Notes: generated by a model not told the origin, from the sequence alone. Shown: positions 8,818-18,771, numbered from the stretch's first letter. The stretch is DNA of 64,000 nucleotides from Anaerolineae bacterium (GCA_019912965.1 JAIOHM010000139.1:1-64000), one strand, 5' to 3'. Made by a program: numbers and translations.

Positions 8818-10737
8818 TTACTTTGTGGCTTTGGTGATTTTTGTCCTGATGAACAGGGTTGTGATGCTCAGGAGAGTCAAGGCGACGAGCCAATCGCGCC
8901 ACCAGGGTGTTTCGCCGGTTGCAGGCAGCCGTCCAACGCTGACGACCGAGGCCGAGGCAGTCTTGCCGTTATTCAGCGAGGCTACATTGATGATGGTGAA
9001 GGGCGTTGCTACATTCGCGCGCACGCGTGTCTGAATGGTCAGCATGACGGTTGCACCGGGGTTGAGCGTTGGTATGGTGAGCGTCACGGTTTGCCCGCTG
9101 ACACTGGTTGAACCCCCCGTCGCGGAAGCTGAAAGCACTTCCAGTTCATTGGGAATTGGGTCATTGACGACGACATTGGCTGCGGGGACAGCGCTGGGAT
9201 TGGTGACGGTCACGGTGAAGGTAACATTTTCACCGGGAAGGGCGAAGGGCGGATTAGCAACTTTGGTGATGAATGGGTCAGCAATGATTATGCCTCCGGC
9301 GACTCCGGCTGGGGTTGCCGTTGGGGCGATGCCCGACACACTGTTATCAACGGCGGTTTCAACCGGATAGGCGTTGCCCAAAATATCTTCATAGGCGAGG
9401 CTGACGGTGTTGGTCACGGAATTTCCGACACCCGCTGCCGGGAGTGCCACCGTTACGGTTACACTGCCGCCCCCTCCGGCGTTCACCTGCCCGATGTTCC
9501 ATGTAACCGGGCCAACACCAGCACAACCACCTGTACAGCTTACGAATGTGCCGCCGCCGGGAAGGGTATCCGTCAGGGTGACGTTGGTAGCCGCGCCCAA
9601 TCCGGTGTTGGAATAGGTGATAGTGTAGGTTACATCCTGTCCGTTGGGGTCGTAAAACGTCAGGCCATCGCTTTTGGTGACGACCATATTGGGTGCGGGC
9701 GGCTGCTGCATGAACAGATCGACACCCGGCACACCCTCAAAAATGTACTGGTTACCACCATTACCGACGCAGACTTCCGCCCGCCACCAACCCGTATCAG
9801 CGGCAGTGACCGGAACGACATCACCCACGCGCGGCGGATTAGGATTCTGTGCGTTATTGTTCGCCCCGCCGTTCCAGTTGGCCTGATTGGATGGTGTCCC
9901 GGCTACTGCCCCGCCGCCCGGTCGGAAATAGGTGATGGTGGCGGCAGGGTCGCCAAAATTGATGTCCATGTCGAAATTGTTGATGGTGATGTTGCCACCC
10001 GCGCCTGCATCAATAAAGAAGAAGTAGGGCACGCAGGATTGGGCGACATGCTGCATCGAAACCTGCCGCGCGACAATCGCCAATTCGTCACCGTTGCCTG
10101 CAACCGCATCCGCGCCATCCGTGCCGGAGGTGTTCATCAATGCCGATTGTGCCGCGCCGATTCCGGTACAAGTGCCGGGGGTGAGGGTGCAATCATCGTC
10201 ATAACTGACACGCAAACGCCATCCGTTATCCCCGATATTGGCGGTCGTGGCTTGCACGGTGTATGTGCCACAGCCGTTGGCAGCAAGACTGGGATTCAAG
10301 GTTTGGAGTTCGACCCATAAACGATTGGGCGTTCCCGGTGGTGGCGTGAAAGTAGTCGGGCCATAGGTTGTCCCGTTGGGCGTAAGCAGGCTAAAAGTGG
10401 TGTTGGTGCTCAGGAAATCGGGTGGGGGCACCGGGTTTGGGTCGCGCGGTTGGTCAAGGATGAAAGGCGCTACTGCCGTGTTTGCGCCGCCCATTTCGGG
10501 GTCGAAGATGGCAAAGGTCAAATTATCGTTGACCGCTGGGCAGGGTACCAGTACATCTAGGAAGTGCGGGGCATTGCCACTGCCAACCTGGGTGTAAAAA
10601 TCCCCGACGCCAAGTTCGGTGTTTGGGCCGTTCGTTTGGAGGAAAGCCTGCGATCCTGTAGGGGGCAGCTCAACCGCCAGCGTTGGGGATACCAGAAGCA
10701 GTCCAAAAAGCAACGCCAGAAAAATGCGTAACCGCAT
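8818..10737 (-). CDS. secreted DUF11-repeat surface protein with C-terminal LPATG sorting signal
   Basis: Predicted cell-surface protein of 639 residues. The start at 10737 is supported by GAGGGG eight bases upstream and gives a classical signal peptide (MRLRIFLALLFGLLLVSPTLA). The N-terminal half is an unassigned beta-rich region; two DUF11/CARDB-like adhesin repeats follow, starting near MVVTKSDGLTFYDPNG and PFITKVANPPFALPGE. The C-terminus is a textbook sortase signal: LPATG at about 604-608, a hydrophobic stretch (WLVALTLLSITTLF) and a basic tail (RTKITKATK). It should be covalently attached to a wall or envelope polymer by a sortase encoded elsewhere. Many Chloroflexota carry such proteins. 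Ligand unknown. Confidence 0.82.
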   Translation of the reverse strand: MRLRIFLALLFGLLLVSPTLAVELPPTGSQAFLQTNGPNTELGVGDFYTQVGSGNAPHFLDVLVPCPAVNDNLTFAIFDPEMGGANTAVAPFILDQPRDPNPVPPPDFLSTNTTFSLLTPNGTTYGPTTFTPPPGTPNRLWVELQTLNPSLAANGCGTYTVQATTANIGDNGWRLRVSYDDDCTLTPGTCTGIGAAQSALMNTSGTDGADAVAGNGDELAIVARQVSMQHVAQSCVPYFFFIDAGAGGNITINNFDMDINFGDPAATITYFRPGGGAVAGTPSNQANWNGGANNNAQNPNPPRVGDVVPVTAADTGWWRAEVCVGNGGNQYIFEGVPGVDLFMQQPPAPNMVVTKSDGLTFYDPNGQDVTYTITYSNTGLGAATNVTLTDTLPGGGTFVSCTGGCAGVGPVTWNIGQVNAGGGGSVTVTVALPAAGVGNSVTNTVSLAYEDILGNAYPVETAVDNSVSGIAPTATPAGVAGGIIIADPFITKVANPPFALPGENVTFTVTVTNPSAVPAANVVVNDPIPNELEVLSASATGGSTSVSGQTVTLTIPTLNPGATVMLTIQTRVRANVATPFTIINVASLNNGKTASASVVSVGRLPATGETPWWRDWLVALTLLSITTLFIRTKITKATK

Positions 10738-11153
10738 AATATGCCCCTCACGGTTTCTATGTATATTTATTTTCACAACCATTATGTTGAACCAAATTGT
10801 AATATGTTGACACCGGGTTTGCCAGAAACGGGTCACCGTCGCCTGTGTTTATGCTCAAACGATGACATACATCAGGGATTTTCCCTGACAAAATCCATTG
10901 CGCCTAGCGGATTGGTTGCAGTTAATCCTAGTAGCTTTTTGACCCTATTCGGCGTTACAATTAGGCTTGTGGAAGTTTTCCGGCGGTGTTCCTTTATCTC
11001 AACATCCCCGGAACTGGATGCAGTGCCCTGCTGCACCCGGCACATATCGTTATTTGAGTGCGGCGTACCTATCCTGTACTTCGGTCATACTGGAGCTTCG
11101 CCCTTTTATTTGCGAATGCAACAGGACAGTCAGGCCGCAGGAGTTCACATTTT
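10738..11153. other. intergenic region between divergent surface-protein and PIN-TRAM genes
   Basis: About 415 bases. It contains a small dyad (TCAGGGA...TCCCTGA, 10872-10888) and, nearer the plus-strand gene, TTGACC followed 17 bases later by TAGGCT, which could be a weak promoter. No convincing gene is seen. Confidence 0.35.
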
Positions 11154-12206
11154 ATGACCCCTGATTTCATTTCCCGCCTGGTCGGAACGGTTATCTTTGC
11201 CTTACTGGGCGCGCGCATCGGCGCAGACTCAGCTTCATCAATAGGACTGCCTGCCGAAGTAACCTCGGTAATTTTCGCGCTGGTCGGCGTTCTGGCTGGC
11301 CTCATCCTGACGCCCTGGCTGACGGTTCGCCCACTGCGAGCGGTGCGAAACGCCATCACCGAAATGCCGGTCGATGCTTTGCTGACCTCGCTCACCGGAT
11401 TAGTAGGCGGTTTGCTGCTGGCGCTGCTGGTGGCGTATCCGGTTTCACAGTTGGAGCGCCCCTGGGGCAATTTGCTGCCGACCGCAATTGCCGTTCTGTT
11501 TGGCTATTTAGGGTTGACGATTTTTCGGATGCGTTCGCGTGAGATTTTGGGGATGTTATCCGGATGGGGCGGCAGCAATCAACGTGGACGGGCTTTCTTC
11601 AGCAATTCTGAACGGCTGATCCTACTGGATACCAGTGTGCTGATTGACGGGCGGATTGTAGACATTGCCAAAACAGGCTTTCTGGGTGGGACGCTGGCGG
11701 TTCCCCGTTTCGTGATTAACGAACTGCATCAGGTAGCGGATTCATCGGATACACTGCGGCGCAATCGTGGACGGCACGGTCTGGAAAAGTTGAATAAACT
11801 TCAACGCGAAGGGGTGATGCCCTTCAAGATTCTGGAAGATGATATTCCGGCGATTGCCGAGGTGGATGATAAGCTGGTGGCGTTGGGGGTGCAACTGGGT
11901 GCGGCGATCATCACCAATGATTATCCGTTGAATCGCATCGCGGAAACGCAAGGTGTGGTGGCGCTGAACGTGAATTCGTTGGCGAAAGCGGTACGTTCGA
12001 TGTATCTCCCCGGTGAAACGCTGCCGATTCGCATCATTCAGGAAGGGCGCGATCCCGATCAGGGTGTTGGCTATCTGGAAGATGGAACGATGGTCGTTGT
12101 AGAAGGCGGACGGGCATTTATGGATCGCACAGTCAATGTGGTGGTGTCCAAATTCATCGAACGCGATGCGGGGCGCATGTACTTCGCTGGGCCAGAGAAG
12201 AAGTAG
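11154..12206 (+). CDS. PIN-TRAM domain membrane protein (YacL-like)
   Basis: A 350-residue protein with four predicted N-terminal membrane helices, then a PIN nuclease domain and a C-terminal TRAM RNA-binding domain, the architecture of Bacillus YacL. The PIN domain begins LILLDTSVLIDGR with the first acidic residues, followed by FVINELHQ and the late acidic position in IITNDYPLNRIA. The TRAM segment is RIIQEGRDPDQGVGYLEDGTMVVVEGG. PIN-TRAM proteins are thought to act on RNA or in quality control; the substrate is not known. The ATG at 11154 is preferred (GGAG upstream, first helix immediately following) over longer in-frame starts. Confidence 0.85.
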   Translation: MTPDFISRLVGTVIFALLGARIGADSASSIGLPAEVTSVIFALVGVLAGLILTPWLTVRPLRAVRNAITEMPVDALLTSLTGLVGGLLLALLVAYPVSQLERPWGNLLPTAIAVLFGYLGLTIFRMRSREILGMLSGWGGSNQRGRAFFSNSERLILLDTSVLIDGRIVDIAKTGFLGGTLAVPRFVINELHQVADSSDTLRRNRGRHGLEKLNKLQREGVMPFKILEDDIPAIAEVDDKLVALGVQLGAAIITNDYPLNRIAETQGVVALNVNSLAKAVRSMYLPGETLPIRIIQEGRDPDQGVGYLEDGTMVVVEGGRAFMDRTVNVVVSKFIERDAGRMYFAGPEKK

Positions 12207-12290
12207 TTATCGGTTTACAGTTAGAAAGCAAAGAGGAGGGCTTACCCCTCCTCTGTTCTGACAACTGATAACCGAGGAACTGATGACTAT
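12205..12290. repeat. heptamer repeat pair flanking a terminator
   Basis: Arm one reads AGTTATC, GGTTTAC, AGTTAGA (12205-12225); arm two reads AACTGAT, AACCGAG, GAACTGA (12263-12283), roughly the reverse complement. Both arms run into the ends of the convergent genes' coding sequence. Member of the 7-bp repeat family described in the findings. Confidence 0.6.
12232..12254. terminator. bidirectional terminator between convergent genes
   Basis: AGAGGAGGG and CCCTCCTCT separated by a short loop, located between the PIN-TRAM gene and the convergent small membrane protein gene; the plus strand continues GTTCTG. Confidence 0.6.
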
Positions 12291-12667
12291 TTCTTATCGC
12301 CGCCACGCATCATAATGCCCAGCAGCAGGCCGACACCGAAGGCGATCAACATGGTTCGCATCGGGTTGCGGCGTACCACTTTAGTGGCCTGTTCGCCCAT
12401 ATGCTCAACCGAATTGTTGTTCAGATAGTGGGCAGCTTTTTCCAAACCCTTCGCCATATCATCGATGCGCTTCTGGGTTTCGGCGTCTGCGCCCCGGTCG
12501 CGCACTTCCTTACGAATATTAGTCGCCGCGCCGTTCAACTGCTTGACGACTTCCTTACGCACATCCTCAGCGCGTCCCCGCAGTTCACGTCCTAATTCGC
12601 GCAGTTCTTTGGTCACATCCTGCGCGACCTCGTTGATTTTTTCGCTGGTTCCGTTATGGTCAGTCAT
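12287..12667 (-). CDS. small helical membrane-anchored protein, DUF883/YtxH-like
   Basis: A 126-residue protein made of a long amphipathic, highly charged helix (TEKINEVAQ... RKEVVKQ... EVRDRG) and one C-terminal membrane segment (MLIAFGVGLLLGIMM) with a short basic tail. This matches ElaB/DUF883 or YtxH-type stress-associated membrane proteins, some of which bind ribosomes at the membrane. The start at 12667 is set by GAGGAG nine bases upstream. No operon partner. Confidence 0.6.
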   Translation of the reverse strand: MTDHNGTSEKINEVAQDVTKELRELGRELRGRAEDVRKEVVKQLNGAATNIRKEVRDRGADAETQKRIDDMAKGLEKAAHYLNNNSVEHMGEQATKVVRRNPMRTMLIAFGVGLLLGIMMRGGDKK

Positions 12668-12781
12668 GATTTTTCTCCTCACACATCGGGCTTATTAAAG
12701 GGCGATAACCACGATGCAAGGTACTGTTACAAATTCCATTGTACCACAAGAGTTGAAACCTCCCCACAACCACACATCAAC

Positions 12782-14575
12782 CTATAATCCCGCCTTCTCC
12801 GCGATGATTTTTCCAGCGCGCGCGATAAAATCCTCCAGCTTGAGCGCACCCAAATCTTCCTCCGTGCGAAGGCGGACGGAAACCGTGTTGTTTTCGACCT
12901 CCCGTTTGCCCGCCACCAGCATGTAGGGGATTTTCTGTTCCTGCGCCTGCCGGATTTTGTTGCCCATCCTGCTGCCACTGGTATCCACCTGTGCGCGGAT
13001 GTTAGCGGCGTTCAGTCGGGCAGCAACACTTTTACAGTAATTCAGTTGGTCATCCGTGATTGGGATGACGACCGCCTGCACTGGGCATAACCACACCGGG
13101 AACGCACCTGCATAGTGTTCGATCAATACGCCAAAGAACCGTTCCATGCTGCCTAACAGCGCCCGATGCACCATGTAGGGACGATGCCGTTCGCCATCTT
13201 CACCTACATAGGCAATGTCAAAGCGTTCCGGCAGATTGAAATCAAACTGAATCGTGGAAAGCTGCCATTCGCGGTTGAGCGCATCTTTCACCTTTAGGTC
13301 GATCTTTGGCCCATAAAACGCCCCGCCGCCGGGATCAACATCATAGGGCAGTTTGGCCTTTTTCAATGCGGCTTCCAGCACCGCTTCCGCCCGTTCCCAA
13401 TTGGGGATGTCGCCCACGAATTTCTCCGGGCGTGTGCTGAGGTATGCCTGAAAATCCTCGAAGCCGAACGCGCGCAGCATCGTCAGGCAGAAGTTGAGCG
13501 CGAACTCGATTTCGTCCTCGACCTGATCGGGCGTACAGAAATGATGGGCATCATCCTGTGTGAATCCGCGCACCCGTAACAAGCCGTGCAGCGTACCACT
13601 GCGTTCATAGCGGTAAACCGTTCCCATTTCGGCAAAGCGCAGCGGCAGATCACGATACGAGCGTGTCCGGCTGTTGTAGATGTGCAGATGGAACGGACAG
13701 TTCATCGGCTTCAGATAATAATTCTGCCCGTCCAGATCAATCGGCGCGTACATACTTTCGGCATAAAAATCGAGATGTCCGCTGGTTTCCCACAGCGTCG
13801 ATTTGCCGATGTGCGGCGAATACACGAAGTCGTAACCATGCGTTTGATGGAGCTGCTGCCAAAAGTTTTCGACTGCCCAGCGAATCTGACCGCCTTTGGG
13901 ATGCCACAAAATTAGCCCTGCGCCGACCTCATCATTGACGCTGAACAGATCAAGCTGTTTGCCCAACGCCCGATGATCGCGCCGCGCGGCTTCTTCCAAC
14001 CGCCACAGATATTGTTCGAGTTCTTCGGCTGTGCGCCACGCCGTCCCATAAATCCGTTGCAGCATCGGATTATGTTCATCCCCGCGCCAATATGCCCCGG
14101 CGACATTCAACAGCTTGAAAGAATCCGGGTTAATCTGCCCTGTATGCTCGACGTGGGGGCCGCGACACAAATCCGTGAATGTGTCTTGGGTATACAGTGT
14201 GATTTCCGGCGCTTCACTGATGGGACTGCCGTTTTCATCGACCTGACCTGCTTCCAGACCTGCGATTAATTCGCGCTTGAAGGGTTGGTCGGCGAAGACG
14301 GTTTTGGCTTCTTCCGCCGTGACTAAACGCCGTGTAAACAGATGATTCCCGCGCATGATCTTCCGCATCCGGTTTTCGATTTCCGTCAGATCATCCGGCG
14401 TCAGGGTGCGGGAGAGGTCGAAGTCGTAGTAAAAACGGTCTTCGATGGGCGGGCCGATGGCGATATGCGCGTCCGGGAATAATTCCAGAACGGCCTGCGC
14501 CATGATGTGGGCTGCCGAATGCCGAATCTTATACAGATCAGGCGGGTAGCCCTGTGGGATAAATTTGTCAGACAT
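12782..14575 (-). CDS. thrS: threonyl-tRNA synthetase, short form without TGS domain
   Basis: Charges tRNA-Thr with threonine. The 597-residue protein starts directly at the second additional (editing) domain: HSAAHIMAQAVLELFPDAHIAIG, with the SAD metal-site motif region up to DLCRGPHV. The class II catalytic core follows (motif 2 around YRYERSGTLHGLLRVRGFTQDDAHHF, motif 3 around VHRALLGSMERFFGVLIEHYAG), then the anticodon-binding domain. The N-terminal TGS domain of about 60 residues found in E. coli ThrRS is missing; forms without it are known in several phyla. The start ATG has AAGGAG eight bases upstream, and no coding extension is possible because the T-box leader occupies the upstream DNA. 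Regulated by the T-box. Confidence 0.97.
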   Translation of the reverse strand: MSDKFIPQGYPPDLYKIRHSAAHIMAQAVLELFPDAHIAIGPPIEDRFYYDFDLSRTLTPDDLTEIENRMRKIMRGNHLFTRRLVTAEEAKTVFADQPFKRELIAGLEAGQVDENGSPISEAPEITLYTQDTFTDLCRGPHVEHTGQINPDSFKLLNVAGAYWRGDEHNPMLQRIYGTAWRTAEELEQYLWRLEEAARRDHRALGKQLDLFSVNDEVGAGLILWHPKGGQIRWAVENFWQQLHQTHGYDFVYSPHIGKSTLWETSGHLDFYAESMYAPIDLDGQNYYLKPMNCPFHLHIYNSRTRSYRDLPLRFAEMGTVYRYERSGTLHGLLRVRGFTQDDAHHFCTPDQVEDEIEFALNFCLTMLRAFGFEDFQAYLSTRPEKFVGDIPNWERAEAVLEAALKKAKLPYDVDPGGGAFYGPKIDLKVKDALNREWQLSTIQFDFNLPERFDIAYVGEDGERHRPYMVHRALLGSMERFFGVLIEHYAGAFPVWLCPVQAVVIPITDDQLNYCKSVAARLNAANIRAQVDTSGSRMGNKIRQAQEQKIPYMLVAGKREVENNTVSVRLRTEEDLGALKLEDFIARAGKIIAEKAGL

Positions 14576-14605
14576 TTGCAGAGACTCCTTGAGCTAAACC
14601 ATCGA

Positions 14606-14868
14606 AAGGGCGGGAAATAAAAAATCTCACGCCCTACCAGGACGAGAGATTACTCCCGCGGTTCCACCCGGTTTAATCGAGTCCTTGCGGATTCGATTCG
14701 CTCTTTCGTGCCGATGACGGGGCACAACCGGACTGCCATACTCACCTTCCGGCAGCCAGCTCCGAGGGGGTATCGTTCCAGTTTTTGCCGGGTTGAGCTT
14801 TCAGCCGGTGACTCAACTTCTCTGTCGGTGCTGACCGGAAGACATGTCCTCTTCACCGCTTTTCTATC
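14606..14868 (-). ncRNA. T-box leader riboswitch of thrS, candidate specifier ACC (Thr)
   Basis: On the minus strand the T-box core GGGTGGAACCGCGGGAG lies at 14670-14653 and is followed by a terminator whose arms are AATCTC and GAGATT plus a T-run (14651-14615). Upstream is a long Stem I-like region with GACAGAGAAG and GCTGAAAGC motifs and a specifier-type segment GATACCCCC. The codon ACC at 14771-14769 sits where a threonine specifier is expected. Uncharged tRNA-Thr would pair with specifier and T-box, stabilise the antiterminator and turn on thrS. Confidence 0.9.
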
Positions 14869-14871
14869 TGC

Positions 14872-14877
14872 ATTATA
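14872..14877 (-). promoter_or_regulatory. -10 element of the thrS T-box transcript
   Basis: TATAAT on the minus strand, with a weak -35 (CTTTAA) 17 bases upstream, places the transcription start just before the T-box Stem I. Confidence 0.55.
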
Positions 14878-14914
14878 CGATGATTTTGGCGGCTTTAAAG
14901 TCGTATTTTTATGC

Positions 14915-14920
14915 TATACT
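14915..14920 (+). promoter_or_regulatory. extended -10 promoter for the rRNA methyltransferase leader
   Basis: TGC followed by TATACT forms an extended -10 element, with no good -35 box. It is divergent from the thrS promoter, with about 40 bases between the two -10 boxes. Confidence 0.45.
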
Positions 14921-14947
14921 GTCCTCATCATTTGGAGTTTTGGGATC

Positions 14948-14980
14948 ATGCACAACCAATTCGCTCGTCCACCCTGCTAG
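14948..14980 (+). CDS. putative 10-residue leader peptide MHNQFARPPC
   Basis: ATG with GGAG nine bases upstream opens a 10-codon frame ending in TAG, encoding MHNQFARPPC. It lies about 20 bases downstream of the proposed transcription start and about 200 bases upstream of the methyltransferase. Its place and the Pro-Pro near the end fit a regulatory leader peptide, as known for ribosome-targeting antibiotic resistance genes. There is no direct evidence that it is translated. Confidence 0.4.
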   Translation: MHNQFARPPC

Positions 14981-15125
14981 TCTTCTAATGTAACGTCAAC
15001 TGAATCCCACCCTCCGGCCCATGCGGCCTGTTTTGGATTCATCCCCTTCCGTAAAAAACCGACGCCTGACGACCTCGACGGTGCTTGACGCAGCGACACG
15101 TCCAGCCGTGCCCGTGCGCCACCTA

Positions 15126-15167
15126 CCCATTTTGTCTTCGACTTTTCATCCGCGACGACAAAATGGG
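15126..15167 (+). promoter_or_regulatory. hairpin abutting the ribosome binding site of the rRNA methyltransferase
   Basis: Perfect 11-base inverted repeat: CCCATTTTGTC (15126-15136) and GACAAAATGGG (15157-15167). The second arm runs directly into the AGG of the ribosome binding site GGGAGG, six bases before the ATG at 15176. When folded it should hide part of the ribosome binding site. Confidence 0.6.
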
Positions 15168-15175
15168 AGGCAAAT

Positions 15176-15775
15176 ATGGAAATCGTGCGAGGCAAACAGA
15201 CCTCGTTTATCAACAGCTTTGAACTAGCCGAACGGCTAAACGGGTACACCAATCTGCATATCGACATCGGCACAGGCGACGGACGCTTTGTGGAACATAT
15301 CGCGCGAAGCAACCCCAAAATCTTCGTCATCGGCATCGATGCCTGCCGCGAAAATCTGCAAAAGATTTCGCATCACGCGCCGGATAATGCCTTGTTCGTG
15401 ATCGCTAACGCACTGGCCTTGCCTGCTGAACTCAACGGTTTAGCCGGAACGGTCACGATTAACTTTCCGTGGGGCAGCTTGCTCGGCGGTTTGTTGGATA
15501 ACGAAACGGGTTTGCTAACGGGTTTGCGGAAGATCACCCGCGCGAAGGCAGCACTCGAAGTCCGGCTGAACGGCGGTGCATTAGCGGAAGCAGGTTGGTC
15601 ATTGGAGGAAGGCACATGCTGCATTCAGGATGTGCTGGCGCAAAACGGCTTTGCGGTGCGTTCACCCGTATGGCTGACACCACATGACCTGCGCGCCTGT
15701 CCGACGAGTTGGGCGAAGCGGCTGGCCTTCGGTCGTGATCCCCGCGCCGCCTACCTCAAGTGCATAAAGTTGTAA
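15176..15775 (+). CDS. KamB/NpmA-type 16S rRNA (adenine-1408-N1) methyltransferase-like protein
   Basis: SAM-dependent methyltransferase of 199 residues. The SAM loop reads DIGTGDGRFV (about 30-39), a second nucleotide contact is VIGIDACREN, and the substrate-side signature is NFPWGSLL (about 96-103). Later comes CPTSWAKRLAFGR with a Trp near 179. This combination, with two Trp residues placed like those that sandwich A1408 in NpmA/KamB, points to the family that methylates A1408 in the decoding site and confers resistance to kanamycin- and apramycin-type aminoglycosides. Distant relatives are found in many environmental bacteria where resistance is unproven. TrmB-like tRNA methyltransferase is the alternative but lacks the FPWGSLL motif. 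The long leader with a short open frame suggests regulated translation. Confidence 0.8.
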   Translation: MEIVRGKQTSFINSFELAERLNGYTNLHIDIGTGDGRFVEHIARSNPKIFVIGIDACRENLQKISHHAPDNALFVIANALALPAELNGLAGTVTINFPWGSLLGGLLDNETGLLTGLRKITRAKAALEVRLNGGALAEAGWSLEEGTCCIQDVLAQNGFAVRSPVWLTPHDLRACPTSWAKRLAFGRDPRAAYLKCIKL

Positions 15776-15780
15776 CGTCT

Positions 15781-15811
15781 GTTGGGGGCGACCGGGCCGG
15801 TCGCCCCCAAC
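15781..15811. terminator. perfect palindromic hairpin between convergent genes
   Basis: GTTGGGGGCGACCGG and its exact complement around a single central G, followed on the plus strand by ATTTTCG. The position between two convergent genes suggests a bidirectional terminator; the sequence also belongs to the GGGGCG palindrome family. Confidence 0.6.
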
Positions 15812-15818
15812 ATTTTCG

Positions 15819-16508
15819 CTAGACAACTGTTCCAAACAGCGCACCCACACCCGCCGTCAGTGCCATCGCCAGCGCGCCCCAAAACGTCACGCGGACAGTC
15901 GCCTTAATGATCGGTGATCCGCCAGCTTGTGCAGCCAGTATCCCCAGCAGTGCCAGAAAAATGAGTGAGGTTATGGCAACCGCGGGAACGAGAATGCCTT
16001 CTGGAACCAGCAGCACAACGATTAACGGCATGGCCGCACCTAGAGCAAAAGTGGCTGCGGAGGCGAATGCAGCTTGCACAGGTCGCGCACTCAGACTGTC
16101 GGAAATGCCTAGTTCATCACGGGCATGAGCGCCTAAAGCATCATGCTTCATCAGTTGCAGCGCGACTTGTTTGGCTAATGCTGAATCAAGACCGCGTTTC
16201 ACATAAATCGCCGTTAATTCCTCAATCTCAAATTCCCGGTCGGTTTCCAGTTCTTTACGCTCACGGGCGAGGTCGGCCTGTTCCGTATCGGCCTGTGAAC
16301 TAACCGATACATACTCGCCAGCGGCCATCGACATCGCGCCCGCAACCAATCCAGCGACTCCTGCGACCAAAACATCGCCCCGGACTGCGCTGGCCGCAGC
16401 CACACCGATGACCAAACTCGCGGTTGATACAATGCCATCGTTCGCGCCCAAAACTGCCGCGCGCAGCCACCCAATCCGGGTTGTGCGATGACGTTCCTGG
16501 TGTCTCAT
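15819..16508 (-). CDS. VIT1/CCC1-family metal ion transporter
   Basis: Membrane protein of the vacuolar iron transporter family, expected to move Fe(II) or Mn(II) out of the cytoplasm. It begins RTTRIGWLRAAVLGANDGIVSTASLVIGVAAA, the family signature, followed by GLVAGAMSMAAGEYVSVSSQ of the second helix, a charged cytosolic segment (ARERKELETDREFEIEEL) and three C-terminal helices. The cytosolic metal-binding loop is short. Length 229. Two nearby ATGs are possible (16514 and 16508); the latter is favoured by GGAG spacing and family starts. The MerR-AtpD promoter lies upstream in the opposite direction. Confidence 0.9.
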   Translation of the reverse strand: MRHQERHRTTRIGWLRAAVLGANDGIVSTASLVIGVAAASAVRGDVLVAGVAGLVAGAMSMAAGEYVSVSSQADTEQADLARERKELETDREFEIEELTAIYVKRGLDSALAKQVALQLMKHDALGAHARDELGISDSLSARPVQAAFASAATFALGAAMPLIVVLLVPEGILVPAVAITSLIFLALLGILAAQAGGSPIIKATVRVTFWGALAMALTAGVGALFGTVV

Positions 16509-16615
16509 AATCATTGGACTCCAAAAAATATTTATTTGACTTGTAACGATTATAGCCAGCCGCCCCCGAACCATCGAGAATGGTCATGCTGAGCGCCTAA
16601 TTTTGATTGCTCCAC

Positions 16616-16647
16616 TTGACTCTCAACCTGCTTGAGAGTTGTAGACT
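16616..16647 (+). promoter_or_regulatory. MerR-type promoter with long spacer and operator dyad
   Basis: TTGACT (16616-16621) and TAGACT (16642-16647) are separated by 20 bases, longer than the optimal 17 and typical of MerR-family targets. Between and overlapping them is an 8-base perfect inverted repeat ACTCTCAA (16619-16626) and TTGAGAGT (16632-16639). In known MerR systems the bound dimer distorts such a spacer to align the boxes. It drives the MerR-AtpD gene, implying autoregulation. Confidence 0.75.
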
Positions 16648-16707
16648 GTGAAAAATGGCACAGCGTTTCCGAGCGATAATAGAGAAACCTGTCCGGTGAG
16701 CAAATGA

Positions 16708-18522
<1,815 letters not shown>

Positions 18523-18553
18523 GATTACAGCGTGTTACAGGATTGGCGTCGTT

Positions 18554-18588
18554 GTCAGTTTCGAGTTTCGAGTTTCCAGTTGCCAGAA
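18554..18588. repeat. degenerate 7-bp tandem repeat, 5 units
   Basis: Units GTCAGTT, TCGAGTT, TCGAGTT, TCCAGTT, GCCAGAA in perfect 7-base register. Confidence 0.75.
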
Positions 18589-18771
18589 AATTCACCTCAC
18601 TCACGAGTGGCTGACAGGGTTCAGGCGACAGATGTATTGCGGCGATTTGGGATGGGAGTGCTGCTGCAATACTTGCTGAACAGCTTACCGTTATCAGTTC
18701 ACAGAAAAAGGCGGAAGGTGGCGGCGGCGGCGGCGATGGCGGCGTGGCGAAAAGGGTTTGGCCGCCACTGT

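Noticed and set aside
9581-10700. LPPTG near the N-terminus of the surface protein as a sorting motif
   Set aside because: It lies right after the signal peptide, with no hydrophobic stretch and basic tail following; the C-terminal LPATG is the real candidate.
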